Made by a program: the position numbers and the translations under genes. A DNA stretch of 34,933 nucleotides from Treponema sp. (GTDB taxonomy: Bacteria > Spirochaetota > Spirochaetia > Treponematales > Treponemataceae). Positions 9,425 through 17,719 of the stretch are shown here, one piece after another; position 1 is the first letter of the stretch, and the number at the start of each line of letters is the position of its first letter. The notes beneath the pieces were generated by a model. The model ran no database searches, was not told the origin of the DNA, and saw nothing but the letters and a program-made list of their open reading frames with translations. The stretch is taken from positions 1-34,933 of the forward strand of contig JAIKYB010000019.1 in assembly GCA_024683675.1 (NCBI GenBank), in the 5' to 3' direction.

Positions 9425-9453
9425 AGTATAAGTTTACATTTTTCATTTGTCAA
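9425..9453 (-). promoter_or_regulatory. Near-consensus sigma70 promoter for the cNMP-binding protein
   Basis: Minus strand TTGACA (9453-9448), 17 nt, TATACT (9430-9425). Confidence 0.85.
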
Positions 9454-9475
9454 TAAGAGAAAATTTATTGCATTT

Positions 9476-10420
9476 TTAAATAAATATGATTTCGGGTTCA
9501 AGTAAAAAGCCAAGTTGTTCTTTTACTGTGGCTTGAACTTTTTCTACAAGAGTCTTAATGTCTGCAGCTGTGGCATTTCCTGTGTTGATAATAAAGTTGC
9601 CGTGGAAAGGAGCTATTTGTGCGCCGCCTACTTGCAGGCCTTTTAGTCCGCATTGGTCTATGATTTTTCCGCTAGGAGCTCCGAATGCATGATTGTTTTT
9701 GAATACACTGCCTGCACTTGGATATTTGAAGTGGCCTTTATCTACTCTTTCTGCAATGTATTTTTTACAATTTGCAAGAATATTTTCATGTTCTGATTGA
9801 GGAAGCTGCTTTAGCTTAAAAGTGGCCTGCAGAATAAATTTCCCGGCAGGTTTTTGGAAGGGAGATTTTTTATAGTCCCATTCAGAACTGTTAAAAAGGC
9901 TTTCTTTGCTTACAGCCTGTTTTCCTTGGAATTCAAAATATTTTGTTGAATAGAGAATATCGCTGATGGATTTGTCGAAGCAGCGGGCATTCATATAAAG
10001 GGCTCCACCCACGCTGCCTGGAAGCCCTGCAAATTCTTCAATACCAGTCAGATTTTTTTTTGTACAAAAGTCTACAAGGGCTGCCATTGGCAGGCCACTT
10101 TGACAAGAGATAAGAATACTTCCGTCTTCTTGGACAGAGTCTGCTTCCATGTAGATTTCTTTCAGGTTTTGACTGGAAATAATTGCTCCCGGATATGTGC
10201 CATCTGGAAAAACTATGTTGCTTGCTCCACCAATTACAAAGTAGGGGATATCGGCGGCTTTTACAGCTGAAATTGCAGAAATAAACTGATCTGTACTTTC
10301 CGGGCTTATGAATAGCCTTGCTGAACCGCCAACCTTAAAAGTTGATTTTTGAGCTAAAGGTTCATTTTCTTTATATGGAATCTTTGCAAGTTTTAATGAA
10401 GAAGCAAGAAAATCTATCAT
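9476..10420 (-). CDS. murB: UDP-N-acetylmuramate dehydrogenase
   Basis: FKVGGSARLFISP...VIGGASNIVFPDG...GLPGSVGGALYMNAR...YPSAGSVFKNN. Confidence 0.96.
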   Translation of the reverse strand: MIDFLASSLKLAKIPYKENEPLAQKSTFKVGGSARLFISPESTDQFISAISAVKAADIPYFVIGGASNIVFPDGTYPGAIISSQNLKEIYMEADSVQEDGSILISCQSGLPMAALVDFCTKKNLTGIEEFAGLPGSVGGALYMNARCFDKSISDILYSTKYFEFQGKQAVSKESLFNSSEWDYKKSPFQKPAGKFILQATFKLKQLPQSEHENILANCKKYIAERVDKGHFKYPSAGSVFKNNHAFGAPSGKIIDQCGLKGLQVGGAQIAPFHGNFIINTGNATAADIKTLVEKVQATVKEQLGFLLEPEIIFI

Positions 10421-10485
10421 AAAAAATATTATAGTGGGAAATGTAAAGTGGGGGAAGTGTAATTTTATTGTAAAAATGAGGCTTA

Positions 10486-10514
10486 TTGTTTAATCCAGAG
10501 GAAAATTGTATAAT
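10486..10514 (+). promoter_or_regulatory. Promoter for cysS
   Basis: TTGTTT (10486-10491), 17 nt, TATAAT (10509-10514). Confidence 0.7.
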
Positions 10515-10527
10515 TCTTTACACTAAG

Positions 10528-10618
10528 CAGGCGTTGCGGGCGGCGTTTGAGCCCGCAGAAGGGGTAGAGAGCGATGACGCGAAGCGTTAGCGCGAACGCA
10601 GGGGAAGGCTTTCCCCTC
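10528..10618. repeat. GC-rich palindromic element (REP-like) in the cysS 5' leader
   Basis: Sharp GC shift; TGCGGGC/GCCCGCA, GCGTT/AACGC and GGGGAA/TTCCCC hairpins. Confidence 0.65.
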
Positions 10619-10654
10619 CTGAATTTAATCCTAGAAAAATAGTAAGAGGTTTTT

Positions 10655-12244
10655 ATGGCACTTAAATTATACAATACAATGGGACGCAAATTGGAAGAGT
10701 TTAAACCAATTCAGGAAGGTCATGTTGGTTTTTATGGTTGTGGACCTACTGTTTATAATTATGCTCATATTGGTAATTTGAGGGCTTATGTTTTTCTGGA
10801 TGTTCTGGATAAAACTCTTACTTTGCTTGGCTATGATATTAAGCATGTAATGAATATTACTGATGTTGGCCACCTTACTGGAGATGGTGATGAAGGCGAG
10901 GATAAAATGAAAAAGTCTGCTGCTGAACGTCATCAGAGTGTACTTGAGGTTGCACAGTTTTATACAGAAGCTTTTATGAAGGATATTGATGCTTTGAATA
11001 TCCGTCATCCGGATGTTATTTGTAAGGCAACAGAGCATATTCCTGAAATGATTGAGCTGATTAAAAAGATTGAAGCTAATGGTCACACTTATATGGCCGG
11101 TGGAAATCTTTATTTTGATATTTCTACTTTCCCTGATTATGGTAAGCTTGCAAACCTGAATCTTGAGGAGCTGAAGGCTGGAGCTGGAAAGCGTAAGGTT
11201 GTTGTTGTTGATGAAAACAAGCGTAATCCTGGTGACTTTGTTCTCTGGTTTACAAAATCTAAGTTTGAAGATCAGGCTATGACCTGGGATTCTCCTTGGG
11301 GAAGGGGTTATCCTGGCTGGCATATTGAATGTTCTGCTATGAGTATGAAATATCTTGGTAAGCATATTGATATTCATACTGGTGGAATTGACCACGTGCC
11401 TGTTCATCATACAAATGAAATTGCTCAGTCGGAAGGAAGTTTTGACGAGGCTGAGCGCGCAAAGGGACCTTGGGTAAAGTATTGGCTGCATAATGAATTC
11501 CTTATTCTTGAAGGCGGTAAGATGAGTAAGTCTAGCGGGCATTTTATTACCCTGCAGACTTCGCTTCCTGCTGAAAAGGGCTTTTCTTTAAAGGATAAGG
11601 GCTACGCTCCTTTGGATTACCGTTTCTTCCTTTTGGGCGGTCATTATAGAAAACAGCTGGTATTTTCTCTGGAGGCTCTGGAGTCTGCAAAGAATGGTCG
11701 TGCGGCTTTAAATGCCAGAGTTGCAAAGCTGATTAGTCGGGCTAAAGAAGAGGAAGGGCTTGAACTTACTCGTGAAAATTATGCTTCTGTTTTGGCTGAT
11801 TTTGTTGGTGGCGCTCTTGATGAAGAGTCTATGTCTAAGTTCCGCCAGGGGCTTGAAAATGACCTTGCAACTCCGGTTGCTATGGCTGCTATGCAGAAGG
11901 TTGCCGGAGCTAAGGGGGGCATAAAGGCTTCTGTTGCACTTGCTACCTTGCTCAAGATGGATAGTGTTTTGAGTCTTGATGTAATTAAGAATGCTTTTGA
12001 TGTTTTGGATGAACAGGCTTTGCATAGTGGCACGGGCGCAGGTGCGGGTTCTCTTGCTGCTGGTGCAGCTGATGCTCATGCAGGTGACCCTGAAGCTGCT
12101 GAAATAGATGCACTTGTTGCAGAACGTACTTCTGCTAAAAAGAATAAAGATTTCGCTCGGGCTGACGAAATTCGTAACCTATTGGCTGCTCGCGGTGTTT
12201 TAATAATTGATACGCCAAATGGTCCTACATGGAAGCGTTCATAA
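10655..12244 (+). CDS. cysS: Cysteinyl-tRNA synthetase
   Basis: FYGCGPTVYNYAHIGNLRAYVFLD, GWHIECSAMSMKYLG, GGKMSKSSGH (KMSKS). Confidence 0.98.
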   Translation: MALKLYNTMGRKLEEFKPIQEGHVGFYGCGPTVYNYAHIGNLRAYVFLDVLDKTLTLLGYDIKHVMNITDVGHLTGDGDEGEDKMKKSAAERHQSVLEVAQFYTEAFMKDIDALNIRHPDVICKATEHIPEMIELIKKIEANGHTYMAGGNLYFDISTFPDYGKLANLNLEELKAGAGKRKVVVVDENKRNPGDFVLWFTKSKFEDQAMTWDSPWGRGYPGWHIECSAMSMKYLGKHIDIHTGGIDHVPVHHTNEIAQSEGSFDEAERAKGPWVKYWLHNEFLILEGGKMSKSSGHFITLQTSLPAEKGFSLKDKGYAPLDYRFFLLGGHYRKQLVFSLEALESAKNGRAALNARVAKLISRAKEEEGLELTRENYASVLADFVGGALDEESMSKFRQGLENDLATPVAMAAMQKVAGAKGGIKASVALATLLKMDSVLSLDVIKNAFDVLDEQALHSGTGAGAGSLAAGAADAHAGDPEAAEIDALVAERTSAKKNKDFARADEIRNLLAARGVLIIDTPNGPTWKRS

Positions 12245-12278
12245 ATCGTAAATTTTTTGTAACCTTTTTGGAGTTGTT

Positions 12279-12845
12279 GTGTTTAATAAGTTAGATGAGG
12301 GAAAGTTGACGTCTGAGGCTATAAATGCCGGAGACCCAGCGGATTTTAAGAAAATTTACGATGCTTCTATGCAGATGCTTTTTAAAATTGCATTTCGCGT
12401 TGTAAATGACGAAGAAGCCGCAGAAGACCTTGCTCATGATTCTTTGATTAAAGCAAATGAAAAGGCTTTGGTTTTTCCTTCATTAAATGATGCTAAGTAT
12501 TGGCTGATTCGCGTTGTAAAGAATGCTTCCTTGAATTATATCAAGCGCAAGAACCGCGAAAAGAAAGCCTATGAAAAGGTTTTGTACAGCGATACTAGAA
12601 AGGTGGAATCAGGTGAAACTGATTTATTAAAGCAGGAATCAATTAATAAAGCCAGGGAAGCTTTGAAGAAACTGCCACAGAATCTTCAGGATGTTCTGAT
12701 GTTACGGGAATATGCCGATCTTAATTATAAGGAGATTGGCCGTGTACTTGGAATTACTGAAGGAAATGTTAAGGTAAGAATCTTCAGGGCGCGGGAACAG
12801 CTTGTTAAAATAATAGGAGAAGATAATGTCTTTTTGCCCGAGTAA
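12279..12845 (+). CDS. ECF-family RNA polymerase sigma factor
   Basis: Sigma2 (EEAAEDLAHDSLIKA) and sigma4 (LPQNLQDVLMLREYADLNYKEIGRVLGITEGNVKVRIFRAREQL); GTG start with SD ggag. Confidence 0.92.
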   Translation: MFNKLDEGKLTSEAINAGDPADFKKIYDASMQMLFKIAFRVVNDEEAAEDLAHDSLIKANEKALVFPSLNDAKYWLIRVVKNASLNYIKRKNREKKAYEKVLYSDTRKVESGETDLLKQESINKAREALKKLPQNLQDVLMLREYADLNYKEIGRVLGITEGNVKVRIFRAREQLVKIIGEDNVFLPE

Positions 12846-13488
12846 AGATATCCATTCTGTTTATTTAGACAACGAATTGCCGGAAGTTTACAAAAAGGAA
12901 TACGAGGCTCACTTGGAAACTTGTGAGAAGTGTCGTAAAGAACTTGAAAGTATTAAGGCTCTTAGAGCTGCCTTGAGAGCAGATTCTGAGGCTATTAGTC
13001 CAGATCAGAAATTTCTGGATCAGAGCTATGAAAGGCTTATGGTTAAGATGTCTTATGCTAAGAATGTTGGAAAAACTTCTGAAAAGCGCTCTATTCGTCC
13101 GGCTTATTATGCTGCGGCAGCGGCTGCTGTTTTTGCTTTGATAATTCCTTTGCGTATGAATAAGGCTGACTCTGGTGCAGTTGCTTCTGCGGGCTCTGTG
13201 GCTTCTGTTCCTGTTGTTTCAATTCCTACAAATGCTAATAATGTTTCGTTTGACAGTGGAAAAAATGTTGTTGTTTCTGGTAATATACATGAAACAGTAA
13301 ATACTTCCAGAGGTCAGACAATTGATAATCAGGTGCTTTCTGATAACCTGCGTGAAATTGATGTTTTGCGCCCTGACTTTAAGGAAGATACAATTTCTAT
13401 AAGGATTAGTGTTCCTGGAATGGGCGAGTTTCCTGTGTTTGCAGAAATCAATGTTCCCAGGACGGTAATGTCAGGTAAAAGCGAGTGA
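12826..13488 (+). CDS. Zinc-finger membrane anti-sigma factor (zf-HC2 type)
   Basis: HLETCEKC (HxxxCxxC); one central TM helix; overlaps the sigma gene by 20 bp. Confidence 0.88.
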   Translation: MSFCPSKDIHSVYLDNELPEVYKKEYEAHLETCEKCRKELESIKALRAALRADSEAISPDQKFLDQSYERLMVKMSYAKNVGKTSEKRSIRPAYYAAAAAAVFALIIPLRMNKADSGAVASAGSVASVPVVSIPTNANNVSFDSGKNVVVSGNIHETVNTSRGQTIDNQVLSDNLREIDVLRPDFKEDTISIRISVPGMGEFPVFAEINVPRTVMSGKSE

Positions 13489-15200
13489 ATTCGTCAGGAA
13501 AAATAAGTTATTCTTTTCGCCGGTATCCTTTATTACGCTGGATACTCGGCATTATAATTCTGGCACTTATTGTATGTGCTATTTTTCTATTTACAATAAA
13601 AACAAAGATTGTTCCCGAAATAGACTCTGTTACTCCTCCGGTAGGTTCTCCGGGGGACGTAGTTACTATTAGCGGTCGTAATTTTGGAAATGAGCGGGAT
13701 ATGAGCTATGTTGAAATTGCAGGTACAAAGCTTACTGCAAGCTCTTATCTTTCCTGGAATGATAATATAATTCGTTTTGTTCTTCCTGATTCTGTGCAGG
13801 ATGGTCTTGTTATTGTAGGAACCAGAGACGCAAGGTCTGCACCGGCTCTTTTTGCAAATGAAATAGGAATTCCTGTTCCTGTCGAAAATAATACTGCACT
13901 TTCGGCAACTAAGCCGGTCATAAATTATTTGTCTTCTGAAAAGGCTGCTATTGGTGATATTCTTGTTATTCAGGGTAGTAATTTTGGAGATACAAGAAAT
14001 CAGTCTAAGGTATATTTTACAGCCAATTACAACAACAAAATAGAAACTGCTGATTTAACTAATATTGTGCTTTTGACAGAAAATATGATTGCCGCTAATG
14101 AAGAGGATTATGATTATGTTTCCTGGTCTGACACTGAGATTAAGGTTCATGTTCCTGATGGGGCTTATAGTGGCGTTGTAATTGTTGATAATAAAAAGGA
14201 ACGTTCTGAACCTAAGGCCATAACTATTAGTCAGGATGCTGGCGTAAAAAGTTATATAAACAAGAAGATTTACCTTTTGCAGTATACAGCTGATATTGCT
14301 GATGTTGTCGTTTCTGATATAGCTTCAATTACTCTTAGATGTCCGCTTCCATACGTGGGCATTGCTCAGCCTCATTATGAAATGACAGAGGTTACTCCAG
14401 CGCCTGTTTTACAAAATTATCAGAATAATCTTATTCATCAGGTAACTAAAAACAAGAGTAATACTCCTAAAACGGTCTTTTCGCAGACTTTTGTTCTTCC
14501 AGTTTATGAAATTAATTCAAGCATTAAGGCTGAAAAAATTTCTGCTTATAAGGGAAGTGACAGAAATATGTTTACACTGGCTCTTAGACCTGACGCCCTT
14601 GTTCCAAGCGGGGATGAAAAGTTGATTGAATTAGCAGGGGAAATTGTTGGTAAAGAAAAAAATCCTTATAAAAAGGCAAAACTGATTTATGATTATATGT
14701 GTGATAATTATAAGGTTTTGTCAAAGCTTAGAAAGAATGATGCAAATCCTTTGGACTTAATAAAAGACAAAAAGGGTGATGCTTATGATTTTGCAGTAAT
14801 CTATACTGCTTTGCTTAGGGCTTCCGGTATTCCTGCCGTTACTGATGCAGGTATTCTTGTTTGTCAGGATCTTATGACTCAGAGTCATTGGTGGTGTGAA
14901 TTTTATATAGAAAAACTGGGCTGGCTTCCTGTTGACCCGGCAATTGGTGGTGGTTTAGATTATAAGAAATGGGCAGAGGGAAATAATTCTGATAGTCGTG
15001 ATTATTATTTTGGAAATCTCGATTCTCATCATATTACATTCTCTCACGGCTGGAATCAGCTGAAGCCTTTTAGTTTGGATAACAAGATTGTGCAGCAGCC
15101 AAGAAGCTTTGCTCTTCAGTCTATCTGGGAAGAAGCCAGCGAAAGCACAGTAAAATACAGCAGCTACTGGAGTGTTCCGGTAGTAAAAGGAGTATATTGA
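13485..15200 (+). CDS. Membrane-anchored protein with two IPT/TIG domains and a transglutaminase-like domain
   Basis: N-terminal TM; two GD..VTISGRNFG / GD..VIQGSNFG IPT repeats; LLRASGIPAV...SHWWCEFY...GWLPVDPA. Confidence 0.85.
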   Translation: MNSSGKISYSFRRYPLLRWILGIIILALIVCAIFLFTIKTKIVPEIDSVTPPVGSPGDVVTISGRNFGNERDMSYVEIAGTKLTASSYLSWNDNIIRFVLPDSVQDGLVIVGTRDARSAPALFANEIGIPVPVENNTALSATKPVINYLSSEKAAIGDILVIQGSNFGDTRNQSKVYFTANYNNKIETADLTNIVLLTENMIAANEEDYDYVSWSDTEIKVHVPDGAYSGVVIVDNKKERSEPKAITISQDAGVKSYINKKIYLLQYTADIADVVVSDIASITLRCPLPYVGIAQPHYEMTEVTPAPVLQNYQNNLIHQVTKNKSNTPKTVFSQTFVLPVYEINSSIKAEKISAYKGSDRNMFTLALRPDALVPSGDEKLIELAGEIVGKEKNPYKKAKLIYDYMCDNYKVLSKLRKNDANPLDLIKDKKGDAYDFAVIYTALLRASGIPAVTDAGILVCQDLMTQSHWWCEFYIEKLGWLPVDPAIGGGLDYKKWAEGNNSDSRDYYFGNLDSHHITFSHGWNQLKPFSLDNKIVQQPRSFALQSIWEEASESTVKYSSYWSVPVVKGVY

Positions 15201-15901
15201 TGACTAAAGTATTGAGTGTTGGTGGTTCAATTATTGTTCCGGATAAGCCGGATGTAGATTTCCTTTCGGAATTTGTAGGGATGTGTAGCAAGTGGCTTGA
15301 TGAAGATAAATCACGCCGTTTGATTCTTGTTGCTGGCGGTGGTGCTCCTGCACGTGTTTACCAGACTGCTTACAGTGAAGTTGCTGGGGCTGCTGGTTTT
15401 TCTGCAGATGCAAATGCTGCTGACTGGATTGGTATTATGGCAACTCGCATCAATGCCCAGCTTTTGAAGGCTTGTTTTTCTTCTTATTGTAAGAATGATG
15501 TTGTTTATAATCCTACTCTTGAAGATTTGAAGTTTGATGGACAGGTGCTTGTTGCAAGTGGCTGGAAGCCAGGCTTTTCTACAGATACTGATGCTGTTTA
15601 CCTTGGTGAAAAATTTGGTGCTAAGACAATTGTAAATCTTTCGAATATAGAAAAGGTTTACACAGATGATCCTCGCAAGAATCCGGATGCAAAGCCTTTA
15701 GATACTATTTCCTGGGCTGACTTCCGTAAAATGGTTGGTGATGAATGGACACCCGGCAAGAATTGTCCTTTTGATCCAATTGCTTCTAAGAAGGCAAGTG
15801 AGCTTGGAATGAAGGTTATTTGTGCCGGTGGAAAAAATATTCCTAATATCAATGCAATATTGAATGATAAGGAATACATTGGTACTACAATTGGTGACTA
15901 A
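15200..15901 (+). CDS. Archaeal-type UMP kinase-like amino-acid kinase
   Basis: LSVGGSIIVPDKPD, LVAGGGAPARVYQ, FSTDTDAVYLGEKFGAKTIVNLSNIEKVYTDDPR; ATG at 15200 overlaps the upstream TGA, SD aaaggag (track start 15197 is TTG). Confidence 0.82.
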   Translation: MTKVLSVGGSIIVPDKPDVDFLSEFVGMCSKWLDEDKSRRLILVAGGGAPARVYQTAYSEVAGAAGFSADANAADWIGIMATRINAQLLKACFSSYCKNDVVYNPTLEDLKFDGQVLVASGWKPGFSTDTDAVYLGEKFGAKTIVNLSNIEKVYTDDPRKNPDAKPLDTISWADFRKMVGDEWTPGKNCPFDPIASKKASELGMKVICAGGKNIPNINAILNDKEYIGTTIGD

Positions 15902-15921
15902 GCTCTAGTGTTACCAATTTT
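15889..15921 (+). terminator. Possible intrinsic terminator between convergent genes
   Basis: AATTGGTGAC / GTTACCAATT stem (one G-U) then TT; short T tract. Confidence 0.5.
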
Positions 15922-16507
15922 CTAGTCTTACTAATATGGCGTCTATTTTGGCGCCATATTGAGGGTCTGTTGCCCATGTGCCCGTAAGGTCGTCTATAGT
16001 GATGGCAAGCTTTGTTTTATGAACCCAGTTATAGCGTGGGTCTATAAGTTCATTATTAAGCTTAACTTCTTCTGTGGTTGCATAGGCCTGCAGGTGTTGA
16101 ATGTGGGCACGGACTCCAAGTTCTTCTGTTTCAAATATTTCGCCAGGATGCTCTGGGTCCATGGCTCCTAAGCCGCAGTAATTGTGCCATTCCTTTTGTA
16201 CTAATCCACCAAATCTTAAGAAGCCTGTTTCAAGGCACATTTGTGCAAAAGCTACATCAGAATTTATTCCTTCTGCAGCAGCCTCGTCTATATAATACTG
16301 TGCAAAGCGACAAATATGGTCAAAATCTTCATCGGGATTATTCTGTATAAAAAAATCGGCAAGGTCTTCTGCCTTCAACTGTCCTTTCCCCAAAAGTGAC
16401 CTTGAAAGTGGTTCGGACATTTCCTTTTTGGGAAGACTTTTACAGGCTGTAAGGGCAATAATTGTTGATATTATAATAAAAAATTTAAGTGTAAGTTTCT
16501 TTTTCAT
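15911..16507 (-). CDS. Glucosaminidase-domain lipoprotein
   Basis: Lipobox LTAC; FAQMCLETGFLRFGGLVQKEWHNYCGLGA; GVRAHIQHLQAYA. Confidence 0.88.
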   Translation of the reverse strand: MKKKLTLKFFIIISTIIALTACKSLPKKEMSEPLSRSLLGKGQLKAEDLADFFIQNNPDEDFDHICRFAQYYIDEAAAEGINSDVAFAQMCLETGFLRFGGLVQKEWHNYCGLGAMDPEHPGEIFETEELGVRAHIQHLQAYATTEEVKLNNELIDPRYNWVHKTKLAITIDDLTGTWATDPQYGAKIDAILVRLENW

Positions 16508-16615
16508 AAAAATCCTATTATTTATTTGTCGGAATAAAAAAAATTCAACTTTATTGCAAGTTTTTTTTGAAAAAGCGTCCTGTTTTAACTTTTTTTGGGA
16601 AATATTATATATAGG

Positions 16616-17284
16616 ATGTATACAAATAAAAATAACAAATTAGATGTTCGGGAAAAGACCATGGAATATGGAATATCTTTTCCTTTTGATGAAGAGCTGG
16701 TAATGCTGATTCTGGGCAGTGGCAGTCGGGATGTGCCCATAAACCTGATGGCGCGTAAGATAGTGGAGGTAATGAACGAAAGTGAAAGCGAAGAATTAGT
16801 GCCGCGACTTATGGCTATAAAGGGGGTTGGGGAAAGTAAGGCGCTTGCTGTGGCGGCGGCTGTGGAGCTGGGGAGGCGGCGGAGTTCGCATTTGAAGGTG
16901 AGGATTCAACACCCCAGAGATATTATTCCTTTTTTGAGGAATTACGCTATAAGCAATAAGGAGCATTTTCTTTCTATAACATTGAACGGTAGCCATGAAA
17001 TTATTCAGATTCATGTTGTGTCTGTGGGAACGCTTACAAGAACTTTAATTCATCCAAGGGAAATATTTATGGATGCAATTCAGGAGTCTGCTTCCGCACT
17101 AATTGTTTGTCACAATCATCCTTCCGGGAACTGTGAGCCTTCAGAGGAGGATATTGAAACTACAAGAATCCTTTTGGAGGCTTCGCAGATTCTTGGAATT
17201 GCACTTTTGGATCATATTATTATTGATTGCGAAAATTATTTTAGTTTTGTGGAAAATAAAGTCTTGTTTACAAATGGGGACTAG
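16616..17284 (+). CDS. radC: RadC family (UPF0758) JAB-domain protein
   Basis: IKGVGESKALAVAAAVELGRR; ALIVCHNHPSGNCEPSEEDIETTR. Start uncertain: 16616 or 16661 (MEYGISF). Confidence 0.93.
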   Translation: MYTNKNNKLDVREKTMEYGISFPFDEELVMLILGSGSRDVPINLMARKIVEVMNESESEELVPRLMAIKGVGESKALAVAAAVELGRRRSSHLKVRIQHPRDIIPFLRNYAISNKEHFLSITLNGSHEIIQIHVVSVGTLTRTLIHPREIFMDAIQESASALIVCHNHPSGNCEPSEEDIETTRILLEASQILGIALLDHIIIDCENYFSFVENKVLFTNGD

Positions 17285-17308
17285 GATAAAATCAAAGCAG
17301 GTTTTGTA

Positions 17309-17641
17309 ATGAAGAATTTTTTGAAGCCTTTGGCCTGTTTTTTAGTATTATTTTTTTCTCTTGCAAGTGTCTTTGCTCAGGATTTTATAGAGCCTTTGGA
17401 TTATTCTGTGATTGAAGAGCTTGAATCTGGAGCCGAAGTCCGTATCGAATCAAATGTTCCTAAAACAGAAATCTATTTGAACGGCATATTTTACGGGAAG
17501 ACAAATCTGAATGTAAAGGACTTGATTCCTGGGGAATATCTGCTGACAGTAAAAAAGAAGGGTTATAAAGATTCTAGTTATGTAATTGAAGTCAGGCGAA
17601 ATTACAGACTTACTTATAAGCTTAAGCTGGAAAAATCCTAA
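17309..17641 (+). CDS. Secreted PEGA-domain protein
   Basis: Signal peptide; GAEVRIESNVPKTEIYLNGIFYGKTNLNVKDLIPGEYLLTVKKKGY. Confidence 0.85.
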   Translation: MKNFLKPLACFLVLFFSLASVFAQDFIEPLDYSVIEELESGAEVRIESNVPKTEIYLNGIFYGKTNLNVKDLIPGEYLLTVKKKGYKDSSYVIEVRRNYRLTYKLKLEKS

Positions 17642-17659
17642 GACAAATCTCATAAGTGA

Positions 17660-17688
17660 TTTAAAAGCTTTGGATTTTGTACTATACT
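17660..17688 (+). promoter_or_regulatory. Candidate promoter for htrA
   Basis: TTTAAA (17660-17665), 17 nt, TATACT (17683-17688). Confidence 0.5.
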
Positions 17689-17719
17689 AAAGTCCTATTT
17701 GTTGATTTTGGAGCTGGAA

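Noticed and set aside
10521-10654. T-box riboswitch upstream of cysS
   Set aside because: No recognisable T-box consensus or antiterminator; not expected in this lineage.
10667-11542. 291 aa ORF antisense to cysS
   Set aside because: cysS on the other strand is unmistakable; the antisense translation has no recognisable motifs and low-complexity Ile/Asn/Ser composition typical of shadow ORFs.
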